In this document: positions 17,363-25,386 of the stretch, piece after piece
Layout: each line of letters opens with the position of its first letter
Numbering within the stretch: position 1 is the first letter of the stretch
Assembly (NCBI GenBank): GCA_963818225.1
Contig: CAWFRO010000010.1
Span: forward strand, 194,337 to 258,336
Source of the DNA: Palsa-504 sp963818225
Lineage (GTDB): Bacteria > Actinomycetota > Actinomycetes > Streptosporangiales > Streptosporangiaceae
DNA: 64,000 nucleotides
Direction of reading: 5' to 3'
Notes under the pieces: generated by a model
The model's database searches: none
What the model was told of the DNA's origin: nothing
What the model saw: only the letters and a program-made list of their open reading frames with translations
Position numbers and translations under genes: made by a program

Positions 17363-17839
17363 TTGAGTAAAGATTACCGGGCTACCTCCGTGAACCTGAC
17401 CGTTGTCCCGGGAAAACGCTACGATTTCAACCCTCATGAGTTCAGCGGGCGAGTGTCAATTATCCAGGATGAGGTGCATGAACCACCGCAAGAACGCTGG
17501 CGAGGTCGCATGACCTGGCTGGCCGTGGACGATAGGCAGCACGGCATCCGCAAGACACGGGTTAACGTCCGTCTGGACCGGGAGCAGGCGGTAGCCCTGG
17601 CCGACGCGATCATCGGACCCCCGGACGGGACAGGCTTGCTCACCAGGGACGAGGCGGTCAAACGGGTCGCTTTCATGTGCCGGCAATGGGGAATCACCAG
17701 CGCAGAGCTTGAAGGCGAGCAGGTGATACAAGCGCTTGGCGGTTTAGTGACGGGGAAATGCCATCAGAACTCACCAGATGCGAGCAAATCAGCAAGTAGC
17801 ATACTGCCGCCGATTACAACGCAGCGCATCGCAACGTGA
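17363..17839 (+). CDS. Hypothetical protein, 158 residues, TTG start
   Basis: Not recognised. The TTG at 17363 is chosen because a strong GGAGG (17350-17354) lies eight bases upstream and no ATG or GTG fits. The protein starts LSKDYRATSVNLTVVPGKRYDF. It has a mixed alpha/beta look with a basic middle (VNVRLDREQAVALADAI) and a helical region (GITSAELEGEQVIQALGGL), and no signal peptide or membrane helix. Codon use is closer to random than in neighbours, and the leader is AT-rich with a good promoter, so recent acquisition or high expression is possible. No partner gene is adjacent. Confidence 0.65.
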   Translation: MSKDYRATSVNLTVVPGKRYDFNPHEFSGRVSIIQDEVHEPPQERWRGRMTWLAVDDRQHGIRKTRVNVRLDREQAVALADAIIGPPDGTGLLTRDEAVKRVAFMCRQWGITSAELEGEQVIQALGGLVTGKCHQNSPDASKSASSILPPITTQRIAT

Positions 17840-18220
17840 CCCTACGTAATCCGGGCATGAGACAGGACTGGCCAGGAAGATCGGGAGTCTTTTCTATTTA
17901 GATACCGCGGGTTCGCCAGCCATCAGGGGTGACCTGCTGGTGCTGCAGGGTGATTTCCGGTGACCGCTGCGGTGCCGCGGCGTGGTCGCCGAGGTGATGA
18001 CCGAGGCCTGTCTGGCCATTTCTTTTCCTATATTCCGACGGCGCAGGATCCCGGGCTCAGGGCTCGCGGCGGGGGTCAAAGAGCGGCCACGACCGTGGCG
18101 CAGGCGGCCCGGTGTGGTCATCGGTGACCGCCCGATGGGCAGCTTCTCACCGCGGGCCACGTCCCGCGGCGGACCGCGTCGCCAGGGCGCGGCCACCGCG
18201 CGGGCGGCTAGGATCGCGGC
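17840..18220. other. 380-base gap, no supported gene
   Basis: It begins with the AT-richer tail after the TTG-start gene and becomes GC-rich. An 80-codon arginine-rich frame (17982-18224) ends in a GTGA overlap with the VOC gene, but its composition is that of non-coding high-GC sequence. It probably contains the promoter of the VOC gene. No hairpin or repeat stands out. Confidence 0.4.
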
Positions 18221-18571
18221 GTGATCACCGGAATACATGCGATTGTGTTCTCCCCCGAAGCTGAGAAGCTCCGCGCATTCTTCACGGATGTGGCGGGCCT
18301 GCCGTCGGTCGACGCAGGCGGAGGCTGGCTCATTTTCGCTCTCCCCCCAGCCGAGCTTGCCGTTCATCCAGCCGATGGTGCAGGCCGTCACGAGCTTTAC
18401 CTCATGTGTGACAACATTCAGGCCACCCTCGCCGAGTTGAAGGGCAAGGGCGCCGAGGTGGCCCGGGACGTCTGCGATCAGGGCTGGGGCCTCGTCGCGG
18501 CCATCCGCCTGCCAGACGGCTCGGAGTTTCCCATCTACGAGCCCCGGCATCCGTCGCCGCACCCAGCCTGA
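18221..18571 (+). CDS. VOC/glyoxalase-fold protein
   Basis: 116-residue single-module vicinal oxygen chelate protein: ITGIHAIVFSPEAEKLRAFF at the N-terminus, LAVHPADGAGRHELYLMCD in the middle and AAIRLPDGSEFPIYEPRHPS at the end. Metal-site positions (H at 6, E in HELYL, E in YEP) are plausible. The VOC family includes glyoxalases, dioxygenases and resistance proteins and the activity here is unknown. GTG at 18221. Its 3' end overlaps the convergent acyl-CoA dehydrogenase frame by 37 bases, an overlap that probably reflects a defective end of the latter. Confidence 0.85.
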   Translation: MITGIHAIVFSPEAEKLRAFFTDVAGLPSVDAGGGWLIFALPPAELAVHPADGAGRHELYLMCDNIQATLAELKGKGAEVARDVCDQGWGLVAAIRLPDGSEFPIYEPRHPSPHPA

Positions 18572-19905
18572 CGATGCGCCGCTGGCCGCGTTCCGGGGTC
18601 GTGGCGGGCAGGGCTCGGCACAGCATCGCATCGGCCGGCGGCCGGCCTGGACGGCCGGATGGGTCGCACGTACCGCCGCTTATCCGCCCCGCCACGACTG
18701 CCGGCCGACGGCGATAACGGCGTAAACGCCTTACGGCCGGGGTAATCCAGGCGCGGAAGCCCCAGATCATGCTGGGCGATGATGTTACGGGTCACCTCCA
18801 CCGAGCCGCCGGCCAACGCGGTCTCCTGGGCCTGCCGGTGGGCGAAGGCGATTATGCCGTCGCCGATGGCACCGTCTGCGCCGTACGGCAGGGCCGCGTC
18901 CGCGCCGATCAGGTCGATGAGCTGCTCGCAGCCCAGTCTGGCCACGTCGGAGCCTTTCACCCGGCCCTTGGGTCCCGGTGTGACAAAGCCGGCTTCGGCC
19001 TCGGCGAGGATGCGCCCGATCCCGGCCAGGAACACGGTGTCGCCGATCATCGCGGATTCATCCCCGCCCCGAGCGTCCCGGGCCCAGCGGATGGCGGCCT
19101 CGACCGACTCCTCCAGATAACGCATGTGATGGACGCCGCCGCTCACATCCGCGAGCTTGCTGGCCTGACCCCCGAGGTTGTGCTCGGCATCCAGCGGGCG
19201 GCGCAGCACGGACCAGCCGTTGTTGACCTCCCCGATGCGGTACCGGTCCGCGACACGGACGTCTTTGTAATACACGGTGTTGTCCACGCCGCCGATCGTG
19301 GGCAGCGCCTGCCGCTCGATTCCCGCGGAATCGAGCGGCACCAGGAACATGGTCAGGCCATGGTGCTTCGGCAGCGTGGGGTCGGTCCGCGTGAGCAAGA
19401 AGGTGTAGTTGGCGTTCTGGGCGCTGCTGGTGAAGGTCTTCTGCCCGTTGATGACCCAGTCGTCACCATCGCGTACCGCCTGAGTCTTCGCTCCGGCGAT
19501 ATCCGACCCCCCGTCCGGCTCGGTGTAACCAAGAGTGAAACGGGCCGTTCCTCGGGCGACCTGCGGCTTCAGCTCGGCGCGCAGTCCCGGGGCGCCGAAC
19601 GCCTCCACCACCGGCCAGACCAGGCGGGCCGCTCCCCCGTTGACGGGTGCTTCCCGCTTGAGCAGTTCGGTTTCCAGGATCCGGACGCAGACATCATCGA
19701 GCTCCGCGCCGCCGTCTTCACGCGGCCACCGCGGCCACAGCCACCCCTTGCTGCCCAGGGCGAGGTACAGCCGCTCATCGAAGCCGCCTCCCTGCTCGCG
19801 TCTGCGCGCGCGCTGGTCTTCGGCCAGGTGCTCATCGAGGAGCGCCCGCAGCTCGTCGGCGAACGCCTGCTGAGCTTCGGTGAGAACAACAGCTGAGAAG
19901 TCCAC
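18535..19905 (-). CDS. Acyl-CoA dehydrogenase
   Basis: FAD-dependent acyl-CoA dehydrogenase of about 456 codons. N-terminal helices (DFSAVVLTEAQQAFADELRA) are followed by FTLGYTEPDGGSDIAGAKTQ, the FAD/substrate loop WVINGQKTFTSSAQNANY and the C-terminal helical domain ending SVEVTRNIIAQHDLGLPR. A normal member stops right there. Here the frame runs on for about 70 low-complexity residues into the convergent VOC gene, so the natural stop may have been lost by a base change or indel near 18740. GTG at 19905 is preferred over 19914 because AGGAG would overlap the latter and sits eight bases before the former. The substrate is unknown. Confidence 0.85.
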   Translation of the reverse strand: MDFSAVVLTEAQQAFADELRALLDEHLAEDQRARRREQGGGFDERLYLALGSKGWLWPRWPREDGGAELDDVCVRILETELLKREAPVNGGAARLVWPVVEAFGAPGLRAELKPQVARGTARFTLGYTEPDGGSDIAGAKTQAVRDGDDWVINGQKTFTSSAQNANYTFLLTRTDPTLPKHHGLTMFLVPLDSAGIERQALPTIGGVDNTVYYKDVRVADRYRIGEVNNGWSVLRRPLDAEHNLGGQASKLADVSGGVHHMRYLEESVEAAIRWARDARGGDESAMIGDTVFLAGIGRILAEAEAGFVTPGPKGRVKGSDVARLGCEQLIDLIGADAALPYGADGAIGDGIIAFAHRQAQETALAGGSVEVTRNIIAQHDLGLPRLDYPGRKAFTPLSPSAGSRGGADKRRYVRPIRPSRPAAGRCDAVPSPARHDPGTRPAAHRQAGCGDGCRGS

Positions 19906-20086
19906 TTCTGACACTCCTAACCGGGCCCGGGTGCTGGCCGTGTCACACCGCCATGCTTACATGCCCGGCGGGCAATGGAAATATCGGCCGGCATCCGCTG
20001 ATGGCCCTGATCCTCCAGGGTGCTCACGGTGAGTGAGAGCAACGCTCGGCTCGTCGACGCCGGCGGCCGCCGGGCGCGCGGTGGGC

Positions 20087-20716
20087 TCAGCCGAGCGATG
20101 CGAGGAAGGCGCGCAGCGCGGTCACATCGGTAAATAGGTGGCTGGTGATGCCGAGCGCCTCGGCGCCGCGGACGTTCGCCGCACGGTTGTCGATGAACAC
20201 GGCCTCAGCGGGGCTGATGCCCAGGTCGTCCAGTACATGCTGGTAGATCTCGGGGTGCGGCTTGAGCAGGTTGAGCTCGCCGCTCACGTAGCACGCCGCG
20301 AAGAAGTCGCCGAGCGGGCCGTGCCGGAAATAGCTGCCGAAGTCCGGGCCTGCGTTGGACAGCAGCGCCAGCCTGGTCCCGCCGGCTTTGAGGTCGGTGA
20401 GGACCTCGATGGTGCCCGGGTTGATCGACAGCCAGCTGCGGAGGTCCGCGGCCCACAGCTCGTGCACCCGCGCTTCGTCCCAGCTCGCGCCCACGTCATC
20501 GGCGATCGCTCGCCAGTAGGCGGCGACGCCGGCGCTGCCCTGGTCCAAGCCGTCGCGGTGGGCGAAGTAGGCGCGCCAGAATGGCTCGCGGTCGTGGCCG
20601 ACCCCGGCCAGCCCGACGATCACCTCCCGGTCGGCGGCTGACGGCGAAAGCGAGATGACCTCGCCGTAATCGAAGATGACGGACTGACCAGGGAGCGAGA
20701 TAGGCGCGCGGGTCAC
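20087..20716 (-). CDS. HAD-superfamily hydrolase (subfamily IA)
   Basis: 209-residue haloacid dehalogenase-fold protein. Motif I is VIFDYGEVI: the nucleophile aspartate is present, but the acid/base second aspartate is replaced by glycine, as in the DxG subgroup. Motif II is LALLSNAG, motif III LLKPHPEIYQ and motif IV AVFIDNRAANVRGA. It probably acts as a phosphatase-like or dehalogenase-like enzyme of unknown substrate; loss of the second Asp argues against an ordinary phosphatase. It is a single gene upstream of the flavin oxygenase group. Confidence 0.88.
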   Translation of the reverse strand: MTRAPISLPGQSVIFDYGEVISLSPSAADREVIVGLAGVGHDREPFWRAYFAHRDGLDQGSAGVAAYWRAIADDVGASWDEARVHELWAADLRSWLSINPGTIEVLTDLKAGGTRLALLSNAGPDFGSYFRHGPLGDFFAACYVSGELNLLKPHPEIYQHVLDDLGISPAEAVFIDNRAANVRGAEALGITSHLFTDVTALRAFLASLG

Positions 20717-20835
20717 TCAGGAAAGGTACCTTGACCCCTGGCCGGCGTGCGGCGACAGGTGCTGCGCCGCGCGGCCCTGGGCCGCCTGCGCCCATGGTCA
20801 CGGCGCCTGGCTTGAGCCGTCGGTGGTAATGCTGG

Positions 20836-21978
20836 TCACTCGGCCGTTGCGCCGGAGGGGACCACCGCGGGTGAGGCCTGCCGGTCACGGCGGCTGACCT
20901 CCTCGCGGACCAGCGGGAGCAGGTACCGGCCGTAGTCGATGGCGTCGTCGTAAGGGTCATAGCCCCTGATGAGGATCGTGGTCACGCCGATGTCGACGTA
21001 GTCGAGCAGAGCCTGGGCCACGGTCTCCGGCGTCCCGACCAGCGCGGTCGAGTTGCCGGCGGCGCCGGTGGCGGCGGCCAGCGGGGTCCACAGGGCCCGG
21101 TCGTGCAGCTCGCCCTTGGCCGCCGCGGCCAGCAGGCGCTGGGAGCCCCGGTTCTGCGGCTGCGCGCCGCCGAGGCCCCCGGCCGGCCGGCGCCACTGGC
21201 CCCGGAATTCCTCGATGTTCGCCTGGGTGGTGGCGAGGATCTGGTGCGCCCGCTCCCAGGCGAGTTCCTCGGTCGGGCCGAGGATGGGACGGAACGAGAC
21301 GCTGATCCCGGGCGTATCGGTCCGGCCGGCCGCCGCGGCGGAGGCCCGCACCGACGCGATCTGCTCGGCCGTCTCGGCGAGCGGCTCGCCCCACAGGGCG
21401 TAGACGTCCGCGTGCTTTCCGCCGACCCGGTAGGCCGGTTCCGAGGAGCCGCCGAAGTACAGCGGGATCCGCGGCTGCTGCGGCGAGCGGACCTCGGCGT
21501 AAGAGTCCTCGATCTGGTAGTACCGGCCCTGGTAGCTGAACGGCGCGTCCGAGGTCCACTCCTGCTTGAGGATGTCCAGGTACTCGTCGGTGCGGTCATA
21601 CCGCTCGTCCTTGGGCAGGTGATCGCCGTCCCGGCGCTGGTCGGGGTCACTGCCCCCGGTGATGATGTGCACGGCGATGCGGCCGCCGGTGAACTGGTCG
21701 AGGGTGGCAAACGTGCGGGCCGCGAGCGTGGGTGCCACGAACCCGGGACGGTGCGCGATCAGGAAGCTCAGCCGGTCTGTGTGGCTCGCGGCGTACGCGG
21801 CGACCTGCGTCCCGTCCGGCTGGGACGAGCTGTAACCGATGAGCACGCGGTCGAATGCGGCGTCCTCGTGAGCGCGGGCGAAGCGGCGCACGTAGTCGTG
21901 GTCGACAACCGGCCCGCGGGAGCGGCGGGTCTCTGATTGGTCGCGGGTGCTGATCATGCCGATGAACTCGACGGGCAT
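20836..21978 (-). CDS. LLM-class flavin-dependent monooxygenase (SsuD-like)
   Basis: 380-residue enzyme close to FMNH2-dependent alkanesulfonate monooxygenases. It starts PVEFIGMISTRDQSETR, then DRVLIGYSSSQPDGTQVA, LSFLIAHRPGFVAPTLAART, GGRIAVHIITGGSDPDQRRDGD, RIPLYFGGSSEPAYRVGGKH and the C-terminal GNSTALVGTPETVAQALLDY. It would need reduced flavin from a separate reductase, and one is encoded divergently at 23977. The ATG at 21978 has an AGGAAGG site and overlaps the upstream gene's tail by 25 bases, showing one transcript with the SfnB/DszC-like gene. A sulfonate, sulfone or related organosulfur substrate is likely but unproven. Confidence 0.9.
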   Translation of the reverse strand: MPVEFIGMISTRDQSETRRSRGPVVDHDYVRRFARAHEDAAFDRVLIGYSSSQPDGTQVAAYAASHTDRLSFLIAHRPGFVAPTLAARTFATLDQFTGGRIAVHIITGGSDPDQRRDGDHLPKDERYDRTDEYLDILKQEWTSDAPFSYQGRYYQIEDSYAEVRSPQQPRIPLYFGGSSEPAYRVGGKHADVYALWGEPLAETAEQIASVRASAAAAGRTDTPGISVSFRPILGPTEELAWERAHQILATTQANIEEFRGQWRRPAGGLGGAQPQNRGSQRLLAAAAKGELHDRALWTPLAAATGAAGNSTALVGTPETVAQALLDYVDIGVTTILIRGYDPYDDAIDYGRYLLPLVREEVSRRDRQASPAVVPSGATAE

Positions 21979-23204
21979 TGGTCGGTCCTTCCTAAGGGAT
22001 TACTGATGCGGCCCAGGGTCGGTGGCTGGGGTCGCGCTCGGCCGGGCACGCGTAACTGGCCGGCTGAGGCGAAGGCCGACTGTCCGGCCGCGGTCACGAC
22101 AGAATCGTCCTGCGGTGTGTGGACCCGGGAGCAAAGGACGTCCCGATAATGCCGCTCCAGCGGGTATCTCCTGGTCAGGCCGTTGTTGCCGACCAGGGCG
22201 ACGGCCTGCTCCACCGCCCCGATCGCGGCCCGGGTGCCGGTCAGCTTGGCGATCCCGGCGTGACTTGCGGCGAGAGGATCGCCAGCGTCGGCGCGCGCCG
22301 CCAGGCCGTTCACCAGATCAACCGCGGCAGTCAGCGATGCCTCGATTTCGCCGACAGCACTGATGAACCGCGGCAGCGTCGCGAGCGGCCGGCCCAGAGC
22401 GGTAGGGGTCCGCTCGGTCAGGAAACCGGTCAGCCAGTCCCGCGCCGCGCTGGCCACGCCCAGGTAGAGCGCGGTGATGCCGAGCCCGTTCCAGGCCATC
22501 AAGGTCGGGTCGGCCCTCGGGGCCGCAGCGGGTTCGGTCAGGCCGGTGACCGCGTCGGCGTGCACCGGCGTGTCCGCGAAGATCACGTCGTCACTCCGGC
22601 TGGCCCGCAGCCCCAGGTGGTCCCAGGTGGGCTCGATGGTGATGCCCGGCGCGTCAGACCGCACCAGGAAGCCGCCGACCCTCGGGGTTGGCTCGTCGGT
22701 GCTGGCCCAGACGACCATCCAGCGCAAGCCGACGGCACCGGTGGAGAAGATCTTCTGCCCGGTCAGGGACCAGCCGCCCGGCACCCGGCGGGCCGTGGTG
22801 GCCGGCAGCCCGCCGCGGGCCGGGGTGCCGAGCTCGGGCTCCACGCGCAGCGCATTGATCAGGACGGGCCGCGACACCGATTCCGCGACCACCTCGGCGT
22901 ACAGCGCCGCAGGCCATGTCTCCTGCCGTGCCTGCGCGGCGTGCTGCAGCAGCGTCATCGCGGTGATCAGGGCGACCGACGGGTCGCCGCGGCCCAGCGC
23001 GTGCAGGATGGCGACGGTCTGGGCCAATCCCGCGCCGGGGCCGCCGTGGCGTTCGGCAATGGTCGCCGTCAGCAGGCCGGCCGCGTGGACGGCCTTGATC
23101 CCCGCGGCGGGGAACGACCCGGTCCGGTCATTCTCCTCGGCGCCCGCGGCCAGGGCCGCCGTCACCTCGGGCAGGCAGCCGAGATCGAGCACCTGATCGC
23201 TCAT
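21954..23204 (-). CDS. Acyl-CoA dehydrogenase-fold flavoprotein (SfnB/DszC-like monooxygenase)
   Basis: 416-residue protein with the acyl-CoA dehydrogenase fold but the features of the flavin-dependent oxygenase branch: ERHGGPGAGLAQTVAILHAL, the loop GGWSLTGQKIFSTGAVGLRW, then DHLGLRASRSDDVIFADTPV, and a helical end with YPLERHYRDVLCSRVHTPQDD. In SfnB, DszC and related enzymes this fold uses FMNH2 and oxygen on sulfur or nitrogen heteroatoms rather than oxidising acyl-CoA. Its ATG (23204) overlaps the upstream remnant by four bases, and its end overlaps the LLM enzyme, so the three form one operon. The last 25 residues are low in complexity. Confidence 0.85.
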   Translation of the reverse strand: MSDQVLDLGCLPEVTAALAAGAEENDRTGSFPAAGIKAVHAAGLLTATIAERHGGPGAGLAQTVAILHALGRGDPSVALITAMTLLQHAAQARQETWPAALYAEVVAESVSRPVLINALRVEPELGTPARGGLPATTARRVPGGWSLTGQKIFSTGAVGLRWMVVWASTDEPTPRVGGFLVRSDAPGITIEPTWDHLGLRASRSDDVIFADTPVHADAVTGLTEPAAAPRADPTLMAWNGLGITALYLGVASAARDWLTGFLTERTPTALGRPLATLPRFISAVGEIEASLTAAVDLVNGLAARADAGDPLAASHAGIAKLTGTRAAIGAVEQAVALVGNNGLTRRYPLERHYRDVLCSRVHTPQDDSVVTAAGQSAFASAGQLRVPGRARPQPPTLGRISNPLGRTDQCPSSSSA

Positions 23205-23473
23205 GCCGACAGGGCCGTCGGCTCGGATCCGACCGGCGTAGCCGCCTGCACGCGCAGCAGCGGCACCAGTTTTCCGCCGGGTCCGGTCAGCTTGGTCACG
23301 CCCATCCACAGCCGCTCATCGTGAACATCGCGCTCGGCGGCCTGCTGCTGAAGCCGCTGCGACCCGACCGAGGAGGATTCGTGGAAGCCGGCGTCGATCG
23401 CCGGCCCTCCGAACGTGCCCCGCGATTCGGAGACCTCCTGGGTTCCCACCATGCCGATGATCTCGATGGACAC
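23201..23473 (-). pseudogene. Internally deleted LLM monooxygenase remnant
   Basis: A 90-codon frame with a good GGAGGAG site and GTG start. Its first 30 residues (SIEIIGMVGTQEVSESRG) match the start of the SsuD-like enzyme at 20836. The next part (VGSQRLQQQAAERDVHDERL) matches that enzyme's residues around 275-300 (RGSQRLLAAAAKGELHDRAL), so about 245 residues of the barrel are missing. The last 25 residues no longer match. It cannot be an active enzyme. It may persist because it provides the ribosome-binding and coupling context for the next gene (ATGA overlap). Confidence 0.7.
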
Positions 23474-23976
23474 TGTCGCTGCTCCTCCGGGCCAGTCTGG
23501 CGGGACGATCCCGATCGCCGCAGGCGATCGTCTGCCGTCTCGTCAATCCTTCTAAATCTACCGTTATTATAGAATTCGGTCTATGCCGGCCGGGATCTCC
23601 TCCACGTCGGCCGGGATCCCCTCGGTGTCGCCGGATGCGGTCCGCCGCGCGATGCGGGACCGGGCCGAGATGGGGCTCCTCGGCGTGCGCCCGGCGGGGC
23701 GCCTCGCTTCATCGTGCTGACGAGGGCCGCTTGACAGGTGAGCAGCCGCACGCTGGCCAGGCCGTTAGGTAAAAATCTCGGCCTTCTCGCGGGCGGGTGA
23801 GGTGGCCGAAGGCTGACTCCGGTCCTGGGTCATCGCGTCTCTAATTGGCTATTAAACCTAGCGATATAGTCTGATATTATGGCGGGACAGGTGAGCTTAA
23901 AGAGATGGCACCCGGCCGCATCGCACAGCAAGGCGGAAAAGCTATTTTGTATGTCGATACGATAGGATATCGTCCG
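23474..23976. other. 500-base divergent intergenic region of the flavin oxygenase group
   Basis: It separates the minus-strand operon from the flavin reductase. It holds two AT-rich promoter-like patches, one near 23550-23585 and one near 23845-23970. A 45-codon frame (23583-23720, ending in RLASSC) lies between them; it could be a leader peptide but has no clear ribosome-binding site. No mobile element was recognised. Confidence 0.4.
23566..23584 (-). promoter_or_regulatory. Consensus -10 element with overlapping short palindrome
   Basis: On the minus strand 23571-23566 reads TATAAT, a perfect -10 box about 90 bases upstream of the LLM remnant's start. It overlaps an inverted repeat ATAGA-N6-TCTAT (23569-23584), a possible operator. 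No good -35 is seen, which suggests an activator-dependent promoter. Function inferred. Confidence 0.4.
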
Positions 23977-24486
23977 ATGGCAGCCGTGGAAGAGTCGCCC
24001 GCCCAGATCAGCGCGTCTGAGTTCCGGCAGGCGATGGGCCACTTTGCCACCGGGGTGACGGTCGTGACGTCGATAGACGAAGACGGCGAGCCGGTGGGCA
24101 CCACCGCCAGCGCGGTCAGCTCACTGTCGCTGAATCCGCCGCTCGTGCTCGTCTGCTTTGACCTCGGGAGCCTGACGCTACGGGCGATCCGCGGGCACGG
24201 CGCGTTCGTGGTGAACGTGCTCGCGGCGCCGCAGCAGCACCTGTCGGCCAACTTCGCCCGCCGGGGCCTGGCCGCGGCATGGGATGGCGTGCGGCACCGT
24301 CCCGGGCCGACCGGAAGCCCGCGGCTGGAGGGGGTGCTGGCCGCGCTGGAGTGCACGGTCGAGAACAGCCTGCCCGGGGGGGATCACGAGATCATCGTCG
24401 GCCGCGTCCACGACGTCGAGGTCAGCTACGACGACGCCGCGCCCCTGCTGTACTGGCGCGGCACCTACCTGTCGCCGGGTGCCGGG
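23977..24486 (+). CDS. Flavin reductase (FMN-binding split barrel), stop missing
   Basis: Flavin reductase-like domain of about 170 residues: SEFRQAMGHFATGVTVVTS, then GTTASAVSSLSLNPPLVLVC, AFVVNVLAAPQQHLSANFA and the closing LLYWRGTYLSPG. Such proteins supply FMNH2 to two-component monooxygenases, which fits the divergent LLM and SfnB-like genes. Homology ends near 24486, but the frame stays open to a stop at 25285-25287, running antisense through the whole LLM gene at 24523. A family member should stop here, and a TGA exists one frame over at 24489-24491. A one-base indel near the end is the likely cause. ATG 23977 has AGGA ten bases upstream; a start at 23905 is possible. Confidence 0.8.
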
Positions 24487-24522
24487 AGTGAGCAGCAGTT
24501 ACCGCCGGCCGTTCGGCCAGCG

Positions 24523-25386
24523 TTAGGCCTCGATGCCGCTGGTCGCGGCGGGCAGGACCGTCTCCAGCCAGCGGCGCTGGGCGTCCTTGTCCCGGGTCTG
24601 CGGGGCCAGGACGAGGTCGGTCAGGCCGGCCTCGGCGTAGGCTCGCGCGGTGTCCCGCCAGCGGGCCGGGTCGAGCTGGTCCGCATCGACGTGCAGCCGT
24701 ACCTGCATCGGGAAGTCCTCGGCACTGCGCCCGGCCTCGGCGAGGCGGCGGGTGAGCATGCGGCAGTGCGCCGCGGCCGCGTCGGGGGTCATGGCGATGC
24801 CGTGCCAGCCGTCACCGCGCGCGAGCACGCGGCGGGTGGCCGGCCCGCCGTTTCCGCCGACCAGCAGGCGCAGGCTGCCCGGCTGGTAGCGCCCGGGATA
24901 GGTCTCGACGCGGTCGAGGGTGAAAAATTTGCCTGCGTACGAGGCCGGCCCCGGTGCCCACAGCTGACGCAGCACGTCGATGAACTCATCGGCGTACTGG
25001 CCGCGGTCTTCGAACGGCATCTTCCCGGCCACGTCGAACTCCGGACGCAGGTTGCCGACGCCGACGCCGGCGTCGACCCGTCCGTGGCTCAGCCAGTCGA
25101 TCGTGGCCAGCTGCTTGGCGGTGACCAGAGGATCGAGGTACCCGAGCACCAGCACGCTGGTGCCCAGGCGGGCGGTGGTCGTGGCCATGGCCGCGGCGGC
25201 CAGCGAGATCAGCGGATCGTAGTAGTTGCCCGTGCCGAGCCGTTCCTTGACGAAGTCGACGTGAACGACGTGATGACTGACCCATAGCGAGCCAGCCCCG
25301 AGCGTTTCGGCGAGCACGGCCAGCTCGACGTCATCACGGGGATCCGCCAGGCCCCAGCTGTTGGGCAGGACGTAACCGATGCGCAT
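24523..25386 (-). CDS. LLM-class F420-dependent oxidoreductase
   Basis: 287-residue luciferase-like enzyme: RIGYVLPNSWGLADPRDDV, then LWVSHHVVHVDFVKERLG, ATTTARLGTSVLVLGYLDPL, DWLSHGRVDAGVGVGN and LRLLVGGNGGPATRRVLARG. It is the usual length of the F420-type TIGR03619-like group. Its ATG shares one base with the TAA stop of the CoA transferase gene upstream (TAATG), so the two are translated together and probably act on the same compound, for example oxidation or reduction of a CoA-activated ketone or alcohol. The cofactor is inferred from the family. Confidence 0.9.
   Translation of the reverse strand: MRIGYVLPNSWGLADPRDDVELAVLAETLGAGSLWVSHHVVHVDFVKERLGTGNYYDPLISLAAAAMATTTARLGTSVLVLGYLDPLVTAKQLATIDWLSHGRVDAGVGVGNLRPEFDVAGKMPFEDRGQYADEFIDVLRQLWAPGPASYAGKFFTLDRVETYPGRYQPGSLRLLVGGNGGPATRRVLARGDGWHGIAMTPDAAAAHCRMLTRRLAEAGRSAEDFPMQVRLHVDADQLDPARWRDTARAYAEAGLTDLVLAPQTRDKDAQRRWLETVLPAATSGIEA

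Noticed and set aside
17982..18224. 80-codon frame ending in a GTGA overlap with the VOC gene
   Set aside because: The overlap looks like coupling, but the product is arginine/proline-rich low-complexity sequence with no ribosome-binding site, as expected from random high-GC DNA.
23583..23720. 45-codon frame between the flavin oxygenase operon and the flavin reductase
   Set aside because: It could be a leader peptide, but there is no ribosome-binding site and only a single Cys at the end, so the evidence is too thin for a gene call.
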